NCBI GenBank assembly: GCA_964579725.1
Contig: CAZOHG010000013.1
Location: 1 to 64,000, forward strand
Direction of reading: 5' to 3'
Origin: CAZOHG01 sp964579725
Lineage (GTDB): Bacteria; Zhuqueibacterota; JdFR-76; BMS3Abin05
Length of the DNA stretch: 64,000 bases
Shown: piece after piece, positions 1-8,425 of the stretch
Position numbering within the stretch: position 1 is the first letter of the stretch
Layout of the letters: the number at the start of each line of letters is the position of its first letter
The notes under the pieces: generated by a model
Database searches by the model: none
Seen by the model: the letters and a program-made list of their open reading frames with translations, nothing else
Told to the model about the DNA's origin: nothing
Program-made: the position numbers and the translations under genes

Positions 1-60
1 ACTCGAACCCCCAACCTAGTGGTTAACAGCCACCCGCTCTGCCGATTGAGCTACCCCGGA
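1..60 (-). tRNA. tRNA-Asn (GTT), partial at window edge
   Basis: Read on the minus strand, the 5' acceptor arm begins at 60 (TCCGGGG), followed by a D arm and an anticodon stem GGTGG/CCACT around the loop CTGTTAA, which gives anticodon GTT. The T arm (GGGGGTTCGAGT) runs to base 1, so the 3' half of the T stem and the acceptor end lie outside the window. Confidence 0.93.
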
Positions 61-84
61 ATACGTCCAAAATTTGTGAGAATT

Positions 85-113
85 AATATACGAAATTTCG
101 CCTCGTTTGTCAA
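85..113 (-). promoter_or_regulatory. Sigma-70 promoter of tRNA-Asn
   Basis: On the minus strand TTGACA (113-108) and TATATT (90-85) are separated by exactly 17 bases. The predicted start is near 78, about 18 bases before the tRNA 5' end. Confidence 0.8.
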
Positions 114-671
114 GCCCCAAAATGAGAAATTAACAAATTTTCACATTTTAGTTCCAATATTGTCTGTTGCGAATATGAAGTCACATTGACTTTTCTGGAG
201 CGTGTTTCACAGCTCGAGAAGACCTGGCAGGATGGAATTCCTAAAAAAATAGGAAGCCGTGTAGGGTAGGTAAATGAAGATGGGGCAAAAAATTTGAAAT
301 GGACCTGTAGTACCAATCGAAAGTACTATTGGGGAGCTAATTTGAATCCATTAGTATTCGTCATATTGAATTGAGAAGCTATTTAAAAAAACAATAGAAA
401 CTTGGTAAAAGGGTTTTCTGGATTGACCGTTTAGCCAGAAAAATGGGTAGGTTGATGCTGTGCAGAAATGAGTTTTTCCTCGAGTTGGGCTGCCAACCAA
501 GAAGAATATAGCTGGCCAAGCAACTGGGTGATTCAGTTTTCCTCGGCGATGGATATTTTTAGTGCCAAATAAAAAAAGAAGTAGCGTGCCCGGCGCGCTG
601 CTTTAAAGTTTTTTCTGTTTATTCAGGTTACATCGAGGTGACAGATTGGAATAGAATCCAAAATAATACAT
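114..671. other. Non-coding stretch
   Basis: No open reading frame here has a ribosome binding site, recognisable domain or neighbour support. The 68-codon minus-strand frame at 110-316 lies upstream of the tRNA promoter and looks random. Composition is AT-rich compared with the genes. Confidence 0.5.
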
Positions 672-708
672 AAAAAGGGAATGCCTTGATTACCAAGGCA
701 TTCCCTTT
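672..708 (-). terminator. Rho-independent terminator of the lipoprotein gene
   Basis: A perfect 15-bp hairpin (arms 674-688 and 694-708, loop ATTAC) is followed on the minus strand by a run of T. It lies about 105 bases after the stop of the gene ending at 814. Confidence 0.8.
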
Positions 709-762
709 GTCAGGCAAGATCTTTCTGATAAGCAATGAAAGCAATGGAAAATATTTTCAATA

Positions 763-803
763 GGAACTAACTACAATGAAATTAATTCGTTTTAGTTAGT
801 TCC
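763..803. repeat. 10-bp inverted repeat after the lipoprotein stop
   Basis: GGAACTAACT (763-772) is repeated inverted as AGTTAGTTCC (794-803) with a 21-base loop. It sits within about 10 bases of the stop codon and could be a 3'-UTR stem; function unknown. Confidence 0.5.
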
Positions 804-813
804 GGGATCGAGT

Positions 814-1830
814 CTAATAAATTCCCAAGCTTCTTAATGTTTCGGTTGTTAACCCACCGCGCGCCAATCCTTTTGCTATTTGATATTTGCGAACAGCGGC
901 TTGTGTTTGTCTTCCGTAAACTCCATCAATGGGTCCCGGGTCAAATCCGGCTCGTTTCAAAGCGCGTTGAATACGGGCAATCGTCGCGGGTGTCATGTTT
1001 GTTTCGCAAAGCACCCTGCGCCATACCAATTTCCCATCGGACACCTTTACTTTTTTGGTAATGGTTTTATATTCAGCCGGAATTTTTATTTTAACCGTTT
1101 TGGCAGGTTCAACCAGTTTTTTGATCCGAATGGTTTTGTATTGTGCAGGGATTTCAATCTTTTGGGTGGAAGGTGGGCGAACCAATACGCGTTTTCGAAT
1201 GGTTTTATATTGTGCAGGCACTTTTACCAGACACATAATTTCACCGGTGCCGTTGTCTAATTTTTCTATTGGGCCCCGACCTTTTTTCCAAACTGTAGTG
1301 GCCGGCTTAACCAGCACTTTTTCTTCACGCCATTCGTATTTTGCCGGGACCTTTTTTAAAATGTAAGAGGGCTCTTTTATCAATATCTTTTTTTCGCCCC
1401 ACTCATATTTGGGCGGAATTGTCTCTATTTTTTCGGATGCCTCTTTGACCAGCACTTTTTCTGTCACGGTTTTGTATTTAGGTGGAATAAAAACGCGGGC
1501 GTAACATTCCCCGGGTTTTGCTCCTGGGGGCAACAAATATTTGCTGGAATCGACCGCGGTGGTCACAATCTTCGGTTTCTCGGCCTTTTGGGCAATGGCT
1601 GCTTTTGCTGCTTCGGCTTCCTTAGCTTTTTGCTCCGCTTCTTTTTTAAGACGTTCTGCCTCGGCTTTTTGTTTATTGAGGTCGCTTTTTAGTGCTGCGA
1701 TGGCTTTGTCGCGCGTCTGAACATCTTTTTCCAATTGGGTGATTTGTTGGGTGTTGGAAGCGCAACCAAACACCCCAAAAATCAATGCAATTGTGGCAAT
1801 TATGCCAATCCTTTTCATGTTAAAAATCAT
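814..1830 (-). CDS. Lipoprotein with coiled coil, six PxxYKT-type repeats and a peptidoglycan-binding domain
   Basis: The 338-residue product has a lipoprotein signal with lipobox ending VFGC, so it is probably anchored in a membrane facing the periplasm. Residues about 30-85 form a Lys/Glu/Ala-rich coiled coil. Six modules follow, each starting with P-P/A-x-Y (for example PAQYKTIRKRVLV), about 23 residues apart, one carrying a longer insert. The C-terminal 60 residues match a PG_binding_1 fold (IQRALKRAGFDPGPIDGVYG), expected to bind peptidoglycan. AGGAGG lies 8 bases before the ATG at 1830; a second ATG four codons in is less well placed. The gene is single, with its own terminator. The function is probably envelope tethering; the exact role of the repeats is unknown. 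Confidence 0.85.
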   Translation of the reverse strand: MIFNMKRIGIIATIALIFGVFGCASNTQQITQLEKDVQTRDKAIAALKSDLNKQKAEAERLKKEAEQKAKEAEAAKAAIAQKAEKPKIVTTAVDSSKYLLPPGAKPGECYARVFIPPKYKTVTEKVLVKEASEKIETIPPKYEWGEKKILIKEPSYILKKVPAKYEWREEKVLVKPATTVWKKGRGPIEKLDNGTGEIMCLVKVPAQYKTIRKRVLVRPPSTQKIEIPAQYKTIRIKKLVEPAKTVKIKIPAEYKTITKKVKVSDGKLVWRRVLCETNMTPATIARIQRALKRAGFDPGPIDGVYGRQTQAAVRKYQIAKGLARGGLTTETLRSLGIY

Positions 1831-1867
1831 GCCTTCTTCCTCCTCTTTTAACCGGTACTCGGATTAT

Positions 1868-1898
1868 GAAAATTGTATAAACACAGTATACAATTTTC
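1868..1898. repeat. 11-bp inverted repeat upstream of the lipoprotein gene
   Basis: GAAAATTGTAT (1868-1878) and ATACAATTTTC (1888-1898) are exact inverted copies around a 9-base centre. The dyad sits 38-68 bases upstream of the start codon, a place typical for an operator or a 5'-UTR hairpin. The regulator is unknown. Confidence 0.55.
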
Positions 1899-2730
1899 GT
1901 TAATTAAAACCCTTAGATACTTCTACAAAATATGTACCAAATCAACACACCAATATACAAAGACAGTAACTAAATAAAGTTCAATAAGTTATACATACCT
2001 ATGGTTTGTTTTAATCAATAGGTGCCTGTGTGATATCGCCCAAACTATGCAATATTGTGGGGGAAAATGCGCGTTTATTGAAAATAGAAGAAAACAGCTT
2101 ATTGTATCAGAACTCGATAAAAAATAGTATTTCAATTTTGCCTGCAAATTAAGGTTTTTGAGTCACTTAAAGACTGTTTGCTCAATCTGCGTCATCGAAA
2201 TATTTATTTATGGATAATTCTATATGGAATTTCGCGAAAGTTCGGTCCGCTATTCCGGCCTTTTTTGGTATGTATTTTTTGCGGATAAACCGGCTCAATA
2301 AGACAAATGAAACTTTCATGATGAAGCAAATTCTGCCCTTGAATACCATTAGCCCTGATCAAAGGATTTGTGGATGGCAAATCAGGATTTGGTTAGACTC
2401 ATCGATGGTACTCTTTTCCTGCCGAAAGACAAGCGTTGTTCTTTGGAAATTTTGGGTTTTTTATCAGGCCTGCGCTTTTTATATTGTCAGCGGTTTTCGG
2501 AAAAGATGTTTTTTTACCCATCCTTGCTAAAGCAATAAGAGACCTAATATTTGCCACGCAAGAGCGTGTGAATACAACCCTGTTTTTCTCCTTGCCTATA
2601 AAAACAGGATATCCGAACAATATGGAATATTTCGGCGGAAAGGTTGAGCATTTCCGTCATGGAGTCACTTTCTTATAAAAATTGGCATCGGATAATTTAT
2701 TCTTATTGTACTATTATGAATTGTGTTATT
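1899..2730. other. Long AT-rich stretch without a convincing gene
   Basis: Overlapping frames at 2210-2530 (+), 2436-2678 (+) and 2399-2620 (-) exist, but none has a good ribosome binding site, a recognisable domain or a credible amino-acid composition. It may be decayed coding sequence. I see no repeats or RNA gene in it. Confidence 0.5.
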
Positions 2731-2759
2731 AAAAAAGCCCCGATTGGAAACCGGGGCTT
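2731..2759 (-). terminator. Terminator of the nrdJ operon
   Basis: An 8-bp stem AAGCCCCG (2735-2742) / CGGGGCTT (2752-2759) is followed on the minus strand by six or more T. It lies 40 bases after the stop at 2799. Confidence 0.85.
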
Positions 2760-2798
2760 ACTCCTCCCAAGGGGCACGAAAACGCCCGAATGCGGAGT

Positions 2799-3410
2799 TT
2801 AGTCGTCACATTTGCTGTACGTGCAATCGGGATTAATACAGGTCTGACAGCCGTTTTCCACTTTGAGCGTTCGCTGGTTGCATTTGGGACAAATTTTGAG
2901 CATTTCCATGCCTTCCAGGCTTACCCCAACGGCCGGAGCGTCAAACTGGTGTTTGCCTTCAGACGCTTGCTGAGGAGCGTCCTTCAAACCAATGTCCACC
3001 AAAAAGCGCTCAATGACGTCGGCAATTTCACTGTAAAAAGACGGCACGTATTTGCCGTTTTTCAAATAGCCGCCGTTTGGGTCGTAAATGCTTTTCAATT
3101 CTTCCAAAATAAAACTGGGATCGGGCGACTTTCGAAAAATAGCCGAAATGAGCCGGGTTAGCACGGCGTACTCCGCCATTTTAGTCAGGTCTTTGCTGTT
3201 AATGAAGATTTCGATCGGACGTTTTCGGCCGTCTTCTTCCACATAACCCAGCGTCACGTACACAGCGTGGCTGACGAATCCGCTTTTCAGCTTGTACACC
3301 TTTGCGTCCACAATTTCAGGACGTTTGGCCACAGCGTGAATGGAATCGGTCAGGGGTTTTTCTTCCTTAATTTCTTCAAATTTTCCGTCAAGGCTGTTAA
3401 GTTCTAACAT
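2799..3410 (-). CDS. NrdJ C-terminal (TSCPD-type) zinc subunit of class II ribonucleotide reductase
   Basis: The 203-residue product matches the C-terminal part of long vitamin-B12-dependent ribonucleotide reductases, which some lineages encode as a separate gene (NrdJb type). It has an alpha/beta TSCPD-like region (residues about 20-125), a linker rich in Gln and Ala, and a C-terminal zinc ribbon with CPKC and a second C-x4-C pair, followed by a terminal Cys. In the family this tail carries the cysteines that re-reduce the active site. It starts 24 bases after the catalytic subunit ends, so the two are co-transcribed. GGAGG lies 7 bases before the ATG at 3410; the ATG two codons earlier is too close to the ribosome binding site. 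Confidence 0.85.
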   Translation of the reverse strand: MLELNSLDGKFEEIKEEKPLTDSIHAVAKRPEIVDAKVYKLKSGFVSHAVYVTLGYVEEDGRKRPIEIFINSKDLTKMAEYAVLTRLISAIFRKSPDPSFILEELKSIYDPNGGYLKNGKYVPSFYSEIADVIERFLVDIGLKDAPQQASEGKHQFDAPAVGVSLEGMEMLKICPKCNQRTLKVENGCQTCINPDCTYSKCDD

Positions 3411-3434
3411 GTACATTCCTCCCTAAGCAACAAA

Positions 3435-5936
3435 CTAATTGCTGGTTTCGTTCAATTGTAACGCGCCCGATTTATTTTTGAGCAGATGGTACACGGTGGA
3501 AAGGCGTCCGTTGGGAAGGCTGACCAAATCGTCCCCGCGAACGACCACGCGGTCGCCGTTTCGCTGGTAGAGAAATTCCTTTTCTTTCAGGCGCTGAAAT
3601 TCCGTACGCGCTTTTTCGTCTGCCGAAAGAATGGGATAGCGGCTTCCATCCCGGTAAATCGTGATCCCTTTGAGTCCGTTTTCCCAGGCGTGCAAATAGA
3701 TGTTGGAAATCACCTCCGGTTCAATTTCCTCCGGCAGATTAACGGTTGAGGAAATGCTATGATCAATGTATTTTTGGCAGACGCTTTGAATCTGCACCCG
3801 CTTGAAGGGATCGATCTCGTGAGCCGTGCGGAAAAAATAATCCGGTAGGATTTTTCGCAACTCCTCGGTGGAATGAATGTTTTGCGCTTTTTCCGTCAGA
3901 CCCTTTTGGTCGAGGTAAGCTTGAACGGTTGAGTGAAAAACACGGAAAAATTGGTTGCCGAAGGACTCCGCCCGCCGCGTGTAGTAGAGGGCAAAAATGG
4001 GTTCCACGCCGCTGGACACCCCCACGTAGTTTTTGTCACCAATTGTGTAACTGAGGGCGATGTTGGAAATGGTTCCTGTGGGGGCAATGGACAACAGGGC
4101 AATGTTGCGCAAACCGTTTTTCTTAATGAGAGATTTGGTTTTGGCACTGAGTACTTCGTTAAAAAAGGGATTTTTTGAGTAGCTCTTGTAATCAAAAACA
4201 GGGGAGGGGCCCTTTTCGGCGGCCAGTTCGGCGGAAGCCTGGTAGGCTTTTTCTGCAATGCGGGCCATGACCTTGCGCATTGTGTCCAGGCCGGCTTCGC
4301 TGTCGTAGGGGATGCCCATCTGGTTCAACATGTCGGCAATGCCCATGACGCCGATGCCCAGGCGGCGGGTTTCGGAAGCGGCTTTGCGTTGTTTTTCAAG
4401 GGGATTGAGCTCTTCATTCCACGTGACCACATTGTCCAAGAAACGAACGGCGTGAGCCACGGTAGCGTCCAGACGTTTCCAGTCCAGGCGAGCTTTGCCC
4501 GTAAAACCGTCCAGAACCAGCCGCGACAAATTAATAGACCCCAAATTACAGGCGCCGCCGTCTTCCAACGGTACTTCCGCACACGGGTTCGTGGCGCTGA
4601 TCGGACGCCCCACGTAATTGGAGGGTGAATATTTGGCCATTTTTGACCAAAAGATCAACCCCGGTTCAGCGGTTTTGTAATTGCTTTCCACAAAGCGATC
4701 CCAGATCATGCGTGCCTTCACAAGACGACGAATTTCTCCGGTGGGTTTGGAGGCAAAATAGAGAAGAAAATCTCCCGAATAGCGCAGGGCCAAATCAAAG
4801 GGCTCGTCTTCAAGGGGCAAAACCAAGTCGCCAAAAACGTCGCGTTGATTCACATCGTTGAGAGAAGCTTCGGTTACGGAAATACCGAAAGTCGATTCCA
4901 AAAACTTGTGCGCCTGCTCGAATGTGTCAAAAGTTTCCAGCAGCTCGTAGTCGGAAATCTCTTTCGCGGGCATGGCGATCGAATAATGGGTCACATCCTC
5001 CAGGAAGGCTTCCTTGACCAGGGTTTTATTTTTCTTTTTGTACAGCAAAAGTTTATTTTTCCCGTAGGTGTTTTGCTCTGCCACCGCACGCATAAATTCG
5101 TCGGAAGCCTTAATGCTGATGTTGGCGAAACGAATTTGCGTGTTCTCAACCACCTGTTTTTCGATTTCCTGAAGCTGCTTTTTGTCGAATTTGTTGGACC
5201 AAGTAAGTTGCTCGATAATTTGTTGGCTGATCCAGTTGGGTTTTTTCTTCACCTGAATGAATTCCAAAATGTCGGGATGTTTAATGTCAATGGTCATCAT
5301 AAGAGCACCCCGACGGCCGCTCTGTCCGATCAGCCCCGTGGTCAGCGAAAATAAATCCATAAAAGAAACGGCACCGGTTGAGCGATCCGATGCGTTGTGC
5401 ACCACGGAATCTTTGGGGCGCAGAATGGAGATGTCCACACCAATTCCGCCGCCAAATGAATACGTACGGGCACATTCGTAGGCCGAGGCGTAAATCGATT
5501 CAATATTGTCCCCTTTAATGACGGTTGCAAAACAATTGGCCAAGGTTTTGAGCCGGTACAAATCGCCGGCGCCGGCAATGACACGCCCGCCGGGAATAAA
5601 AACACCGTCGTACAGGTCCCGATAAAAATAACTGGCCCATTCTTGCTGCTTTTCCTCCGTGGGTTCTACTGCCGCAATGGCAGCCGAAATTCTGACAAAA
5701 CTGTCCTCTGGCCGCGTTTCGATGAAATTCCCGTCCAAATCTTTGAGAAAATACTTCTGCTTGTAAATGCTTTTGGCCAATTCATTTCCGCTCAAATAGT
5801 CGGTTGGGTGGACCGGAATTTCACGAACGGCTTGTTTTTTCTTTAAGAATTTGTACAGGTTTGCGTAGGTCTTCAACTGACTTTCCGGCACAAGGTGGGA
5901 CAGCTTTCCCTTGTAAGCAAACATGGCATTAATCAT
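3435..5936 (-). CDS. nrdJ: Adenosylcobalamin-dependent (class II) ribonucleoside-diphosphate reductase, catalytic subunit
   Basis: This enzyme reduces ribonucleotides to deoxyribonucleotides using adenosylcobalamin to make the thiyl radical. The 833-residue protein shows the reductase barrel: the N-terminal redox Cys in LANCFATV, the phosphate-loop region FGGGIGVDIS, the catalytic motif NPCAE (Asn450, Cys452, Glu454), a second Cys shortly after it in GGACNLGS, and the C-terminal loop IAPTGTISNIA. No radical-generating NrdB or NrdG gene is near, and the TSCPD subunit follows directly, both typical of class II. The start at 5936 is chosen because AGGAGG lies just before it and because a longer frame to 6041 would run into the riboswitch leader. 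Expression should respond to cobalamin through the upstream aptamer. Confidence 0.93.
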   Translation of the reverse strand: MINAMFAYKGKLSHLVPESQLKTYANLYKFLKKKQAVREIPVHPTDYLSGNELAKSIYKQKYFLKDLDGNFIETRPEDSFVRISAAIAAVEPTEEKQQEWASYFYRDLYDGVFIPGGRVIAGAGDLYRLKTLANCFATVIKGDNIESIYASAYECARTYSFGGGIGVDISILRPKDSVVHNASDRSTGAVSFMDLFSLTTGLIGQSGRRGALMMTIDIKHPDILEFIQVKKKPNWISQQIIEQLTWSNKFDKKQLQEIEKQVVENTQIRFANISIKASDEFMRAVAEQNTYGKNKLLLYKKKNKTLVKEAFLEDVTHYSIAMPAKEISDYELLETFDTFEQAHKFLESTFGISVTEASLNDVNQRDVFGDLVLPLEDEPFDLALRYSGDFLLYFASKPTGEIRRLVKARMIWDRFVESNYKTAEPGLIFWSKMAKYSPSNYVGRPISATNPCAEVPLEDGGACNLGSINLSRLVLDGFTGKARLDWKRLDATVAHAVRFLDNVVTWNEELNPLEKQRKAASETRRLGIGVMGIADMLNQMGIPYDSEAGLDTMRKVMARIAEKAYQASAELAAEKGPSPVFDYKSYSKNPFFNEVLSAKTKSLIKKNGLRNIALLSIAPTGTISNIALSYTIGDKNYVGVSSGVEPIFALYYTRRAESFGNQFFRVFHSTVQAYLDQKGLTEKAQNIHSTEELRKILPDYFFRTAHEIDPFKRVQIQSVCQKYIDHSISSTVNLPEEIEPEVISNIYLHAWENGLKGITIYRDGSRYPILSADEKARTEFQRLKEKEFLYQRNGDRVVVRGDDLVSLPNGRLSTVYHLLKNKSGALQLNETSN

Positions 5937-6071
5937 GACACCTCCTGTGTTGAAACTGATGTTGTGTAGAAACCCCGGAGGATTGAGTTGCATTTGCAGA
6001 TGGGCTTTTCCCCAAAAAAATCCTCTCAATCGCTCCAACACCCTTCCCGCGAAGGGGCCTGAGCATCGTGC
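5937..6071 (-). promoter_or_regulatory. Leader between B12 aptamer and nrdJ, likely expression platform
   Basis: On the minus strand a hairpin CCCTTC/GAAGGG (6041-6056) follows the aptamer without a T tract next to it. The segment 6036-6025 (GGAGCGATTGAG) can pair with 5987-5977 (CTCAATCCTCC). The same CCTCC could instead pair with the GGAGG ribosome binding site of nrdJ. These alternatives would fit translational control; this is inference from complementarity only. Confidence 0.45.
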
Positions 6072-6232
6072 CTGGCAGGTCTTCTGACTCGGGGCTCGTC
6101 CTCCGAAAAGCGCCTTCCCATACGCCTGGCGTACAGTGGCTCATGGCTTTTCTTCGTCCTCCCTTACAGCGGCGGGGCCGTTCCGGATTTGCACCGGATT
6201 CCCTTTTCATCGTGAAAGAACCAGACCGACAT
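6072..6232 (-). promoter_or_regulatory. Cobalamin (B12) riboswitch aptamer
   Basis: The minus strand carries the conserved aptamer elements in order: the GGGAATCCGGTGCAAATCCGG segment (split by the usual loop), GGCCCCGCCGCTGTAA, GCCACTG, and the B12 box GAGTCAGAAGACCTGCC (6090-6074). It lies in the 5' leader of nrdJ, between its promoter and its start codon. Such aptamers bind adenosyl- or other cobalamins and usually switch the downstream gene off when B12 is plentiful. Confidence 0.95.
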
Positions 6233-6248
6233 CTTGTAGGCGGATAAA

Positions 6249-6277
6249 AATATAACAACTAAATATAGTAAAGTCAA
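6249..6277 (-). promoter_or_regulatory. Sigma-70 promoter of the riboswitch-nrdJ transcript
   Basis: TTGACT (6277-6272) and TATATT (6254-6249) on the minus strand are 17 bases apart. Transcription would begin near 6242, right at the upstream edge of the aptamer. Confidence 0.75.
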
Positions 6278-6567
6278 GATATTTTTCAAAAATAATTTTC
6301 GTCGTTTTTAGTTCTGAAGAGAAATAAGAATTTAGATTTGTCTGGTTTTTTTGACAGCCCTTTCGGGTGAAAAAAAAGATCACTTTCTGCCCGAAGAATG
6401 CCTCAAAAAACACCTGTTTGGGTAACGGAAGGACGGAAAAAGTGAATTTCCAAAACAGTGAAATTGGCAAAACTGCCCCTGTTGACACATGTTTATCTAA
6501 TCTAAATTTTAGGAGTGCTGAATTTGCAAGGGCAATCGAGAAGAGGAAGAACTGCCGGGAAATAAGG
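6278..6567. other. Intergenic region with a short REP-like stem
   Basis: No gene is seen. A short imperfect stem followed by GGGTGAAA (6356-6376) resembles stems at 8582-8601 and 17973-18064. No clear terminator for the HtrA-like gene ending at 6568 is visible. Confidence 0.45.
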
Positions 6568-7767
6568 TCAGCGCTTTTCCACTTGTTTTTTAAGGAGGTG
6601 GATTTCTTTTTCCAGCGTTTGAAGTCGGGTTAGAATTTGTCGTCGATTGCCGGAGCTTAAATTTTTGGAATTTGGCCCTTGCGGGGAAAAGGCACTGTCC
6701 TGACGAAGGGCTTTTTGAAGAACTGAAAATCGCGGACGTTGCGTTAATTGAACTCTTCGGTGGATTTTCCTCCCGTTACGTAGCACACAAAGAGAAATTT
6801 CCGAACGAGGTTTTTGCTGTTTAACCAACCGGAGAAGCTGATTTAGATTGCGAACCGGCGTTCCGTTACACTCCAACAAGAGATCGCCGGGCTTAATTCC
6901 AGCACGTTGGGCGGGACTGTGGGCAAAAACGTGGGTGACCAAAAGCGTGTCCGAAACAGGGCGCCCGTGTTTGTGGGTGACCGTTACCCCGAGCCACCCC
7001 CGATTTTGGCGGCTTTCGTCGATTAAGCGCTGTACACGAGCCCGAATTTGTGCGACGGGCAACGCCAACGCTTTTCGATAGTAAAAATCGGCGTACCCGG
7101 GAAAAGCCGAGTCGGCATTTAATAGAACGCGCGCAAAAAGAATGCCCACAATTTGTCCCTGAAAATTGAAGATCGGTGCCCCGATAATTCCGGGGGACAC
7201 CTGAATTCCCACGTGCAAAAATCCGTCTTGCGTCATTCCCTGCACCATCCCGAAAGAAACGGCTGTCGACAATCCCACCGATTTGCCAAGCGTCAACACC
7301 CAGCTTCCCACGTGGAGGGCTTCTGGAGGCGCAAACACGGGAGCAGGCAGGTTGTGTTTTTGGACGTGCAGAACAGCCAAATCAAGCAGCGGGTCGATGC
7401 CCACAAGTTCCGCGCGAAGCGAATCCCCGTTGAACAGAAGAACGCTGATTTTGTCCGCACCTTCCACAACACTTTGTTTGGTCAAAATGTACCCGCTGGG
7501 ATCGAAAATAAAACCGGAGCCGATTGTTTTGCTAATAATTTTGTGAGAAGAGGAGGATGGGGTTGCGTCAGATTGGGTTCTTTGAACCACTTCGGTTTGG
7601 GCAACAATTCCCACGCTGACCCGTTGCGCTTGCATGACCAAATCGGTCAATTCTTTTTCAAGAAGCGGGAGAATTTGGTTGCCGCCGGCCGTACTATTGG
7701 CAACCCAGAGGAGCGAAAAAGAAATCCCCCAAAATAGCCGGAGAACGTTTCGATTTGTCTTTTTCAC
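6568..7767 (-). CDS. HtrA/Deg-like PDZ protein with degenerate catalytic triad (pseudoprotease)
   Basis: The 399-residue protein has an N-terminal membrane or signal segment (residues 8-27), a trypsin-like HtrA core (about 45-245), one PDZ domain (about 256-345) and a short C-terminal coiled coil. The core aligns easily: GSGFIFDPSGYILT precedes the catalytic histidine site, but the usual NNHVV reads KQSVV, so His is Ser99. Asp129 in LDLAVL is kept. The usual GNSGGP reads GIIGAP, so the nucleophile is Ile195. It is therefore unlikely to cut peptides. It follows the anti-sigma gene by 10 bases, a DegS-like position, so it may sense or bind peptides through PDZ. It starts with GTG and lacks a strong ribosome binding site, suggesting translational coupling. 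Confidence 0.88.
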   Translation of the reverse strand: MKKTNRNVLRLFWGISFSLLWVANSTAGGNQILPLLEKELTDLVMQAQRVSVGIVAQTEVVQRTQSDATPSSSSHKIISKTIGSGFIFDPSGYILTKQSVVEGADKISVLLFNGDSLRAELVGIDPLLDLAVLHVQKHNLPAPVFAPPEALHVGSWVLTLGKSVGLSTAVSFGMVQGMTQDGFLHVGIQVSPGIIGAPIFNFQGQIVGILFARVLLNADSAFPGYADFYYRKALALPVAQIRARVQRLIDESRQNRGWLGVTVTHKHGRPVSDTLLVTHVFAHSPAQRAGIKPGDLLLECNGTPVRNLNQLLRLVKQQKPRSEISLCVLRNGRKIHRRVQLTQRPRFSVLQKALRQDSAFSPQGPNSKNLSSGNRRQILTRLQTLEKEIHLLKKQVEKR

Positions 7768-7777
7768 GTGCCCGTCA

Positions 7778-8425
7778 CTAAAAGGTTACCGAAACCGTGC
7801 GTCCCAATCGCAGGGCCGGAATCGCGGCCGAGGCTGCAGAATCAGCCGAACTCAATTTGGACGAACCGGTTGCCATCCGGTGAGCGTTGAGACTGGCGGA
7901 ATTTAAACCTGTCCGTGTTGCAGACGTTTCCGAAAGAGCCACTTCGTCCAAAATGTAACGAACCCGTTCCTCGACGGGGGGTGTTTGAACCGCGGATTTG
8001 GACTGCTGCGGCGACGGCAGGCTCACCAAGACGCTTTTGGAAGTCACCGGTCTCAAAGCCTGAGTGGCAGAGTGCGTTTGGAAAAACAGGTTAAACGCTA
8101 AAATAGAAACAGCCGCAAGGGAGACCAATGCCAGGCCGTAGGCGGGTGCCCGATTTCCGGAAAGCTTCAGCAGAAGGCGCTCAAAGAAATTTTCGCGTTC
8201 CAACTCCCTCCGAATCCGGCTACGGAGCACAACCTCAAAGGTAGAAGAGGTGTGAATGTGGGGCAATTCCTGCAAATGCCGTCGAACGAGCTTGACTCGC
8301 TGGAAAGTGGTTTTGCAGGTGTGACAACCCAGCAGATGTTCTTCAAATTGCTTTTTGCGTTCCCCGCTTAAAAATCCGTCCAAATAATCGGTAATGAGGG
8401 ATGTAAACTGGTCGCAAGAGATCAT
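7778..8425 (-). CDS. Transmembrane anti-sigma factor with zinc-finger (zf-HC2) domain
   Basis: The 215-residue protein begins with an anti-sigma zinc finger: Cys4 and the motif H30-x3-C34-x2-C37, the ZAS signature. One transmembrane helix is predicted at about residues 96-115, leaving a Ser/Ala/Thr-rich exported tail of about 100 residues. Proteins of this kind hold an ECF sigma factor at the inner membrane until the exported part is cleaved or altered. Its partner is presumably the ECF sigma factor upstream, although a 352-base gap separates them; the HtrA-like gene follows after 10 bases. What releases the sigma factor is not evident, since the neighbouring HtrA-like protein appears inactive. 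Confidence 0.87.
   Translation of the reverse strand: MISCDQFTSLITDYLDGFLSGERKKQFEEHLLGCHTCKTTFQRVKLVRRHLQELPHIHTSSTFEVVLRSRIRRELERENFFERLLLKLSGNRAPAYGLALVSLAAVSILAFNLFFQTHSATQALRPVTSKSVLVSLPSPQQSKSAVQTPPVEERVRYILDEVALSETSATRTGLNSASLNAHRMATGSSKLSSADSAASAAIPALRLGRTVSVTF

Noticed and set aside
110..316. 68-codon minus-strand frame
   Set aside because: It overlaps the -35 of the tRNA-Asn promoter and has no coding support.
2210..2678. Overlapping plus-strand frames of 106 and 80 codons
   Set aside because: No ribosome binding site, no domain, many aromatic and cysteine residues as in random translation, and overlap with each other and with a minus-strand frame.
5937..6041. Longer nrdJ start at 6041
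   Set aside because: It lies in the riboswitch leader, lacks a ribosome binding site and adds residues not typical of the family.
6482..6500. TTGACA on the plus strand as a promoter
   Set aside because: No acceptable -10 at 16-18 bases and no plus-strand gene downstream.
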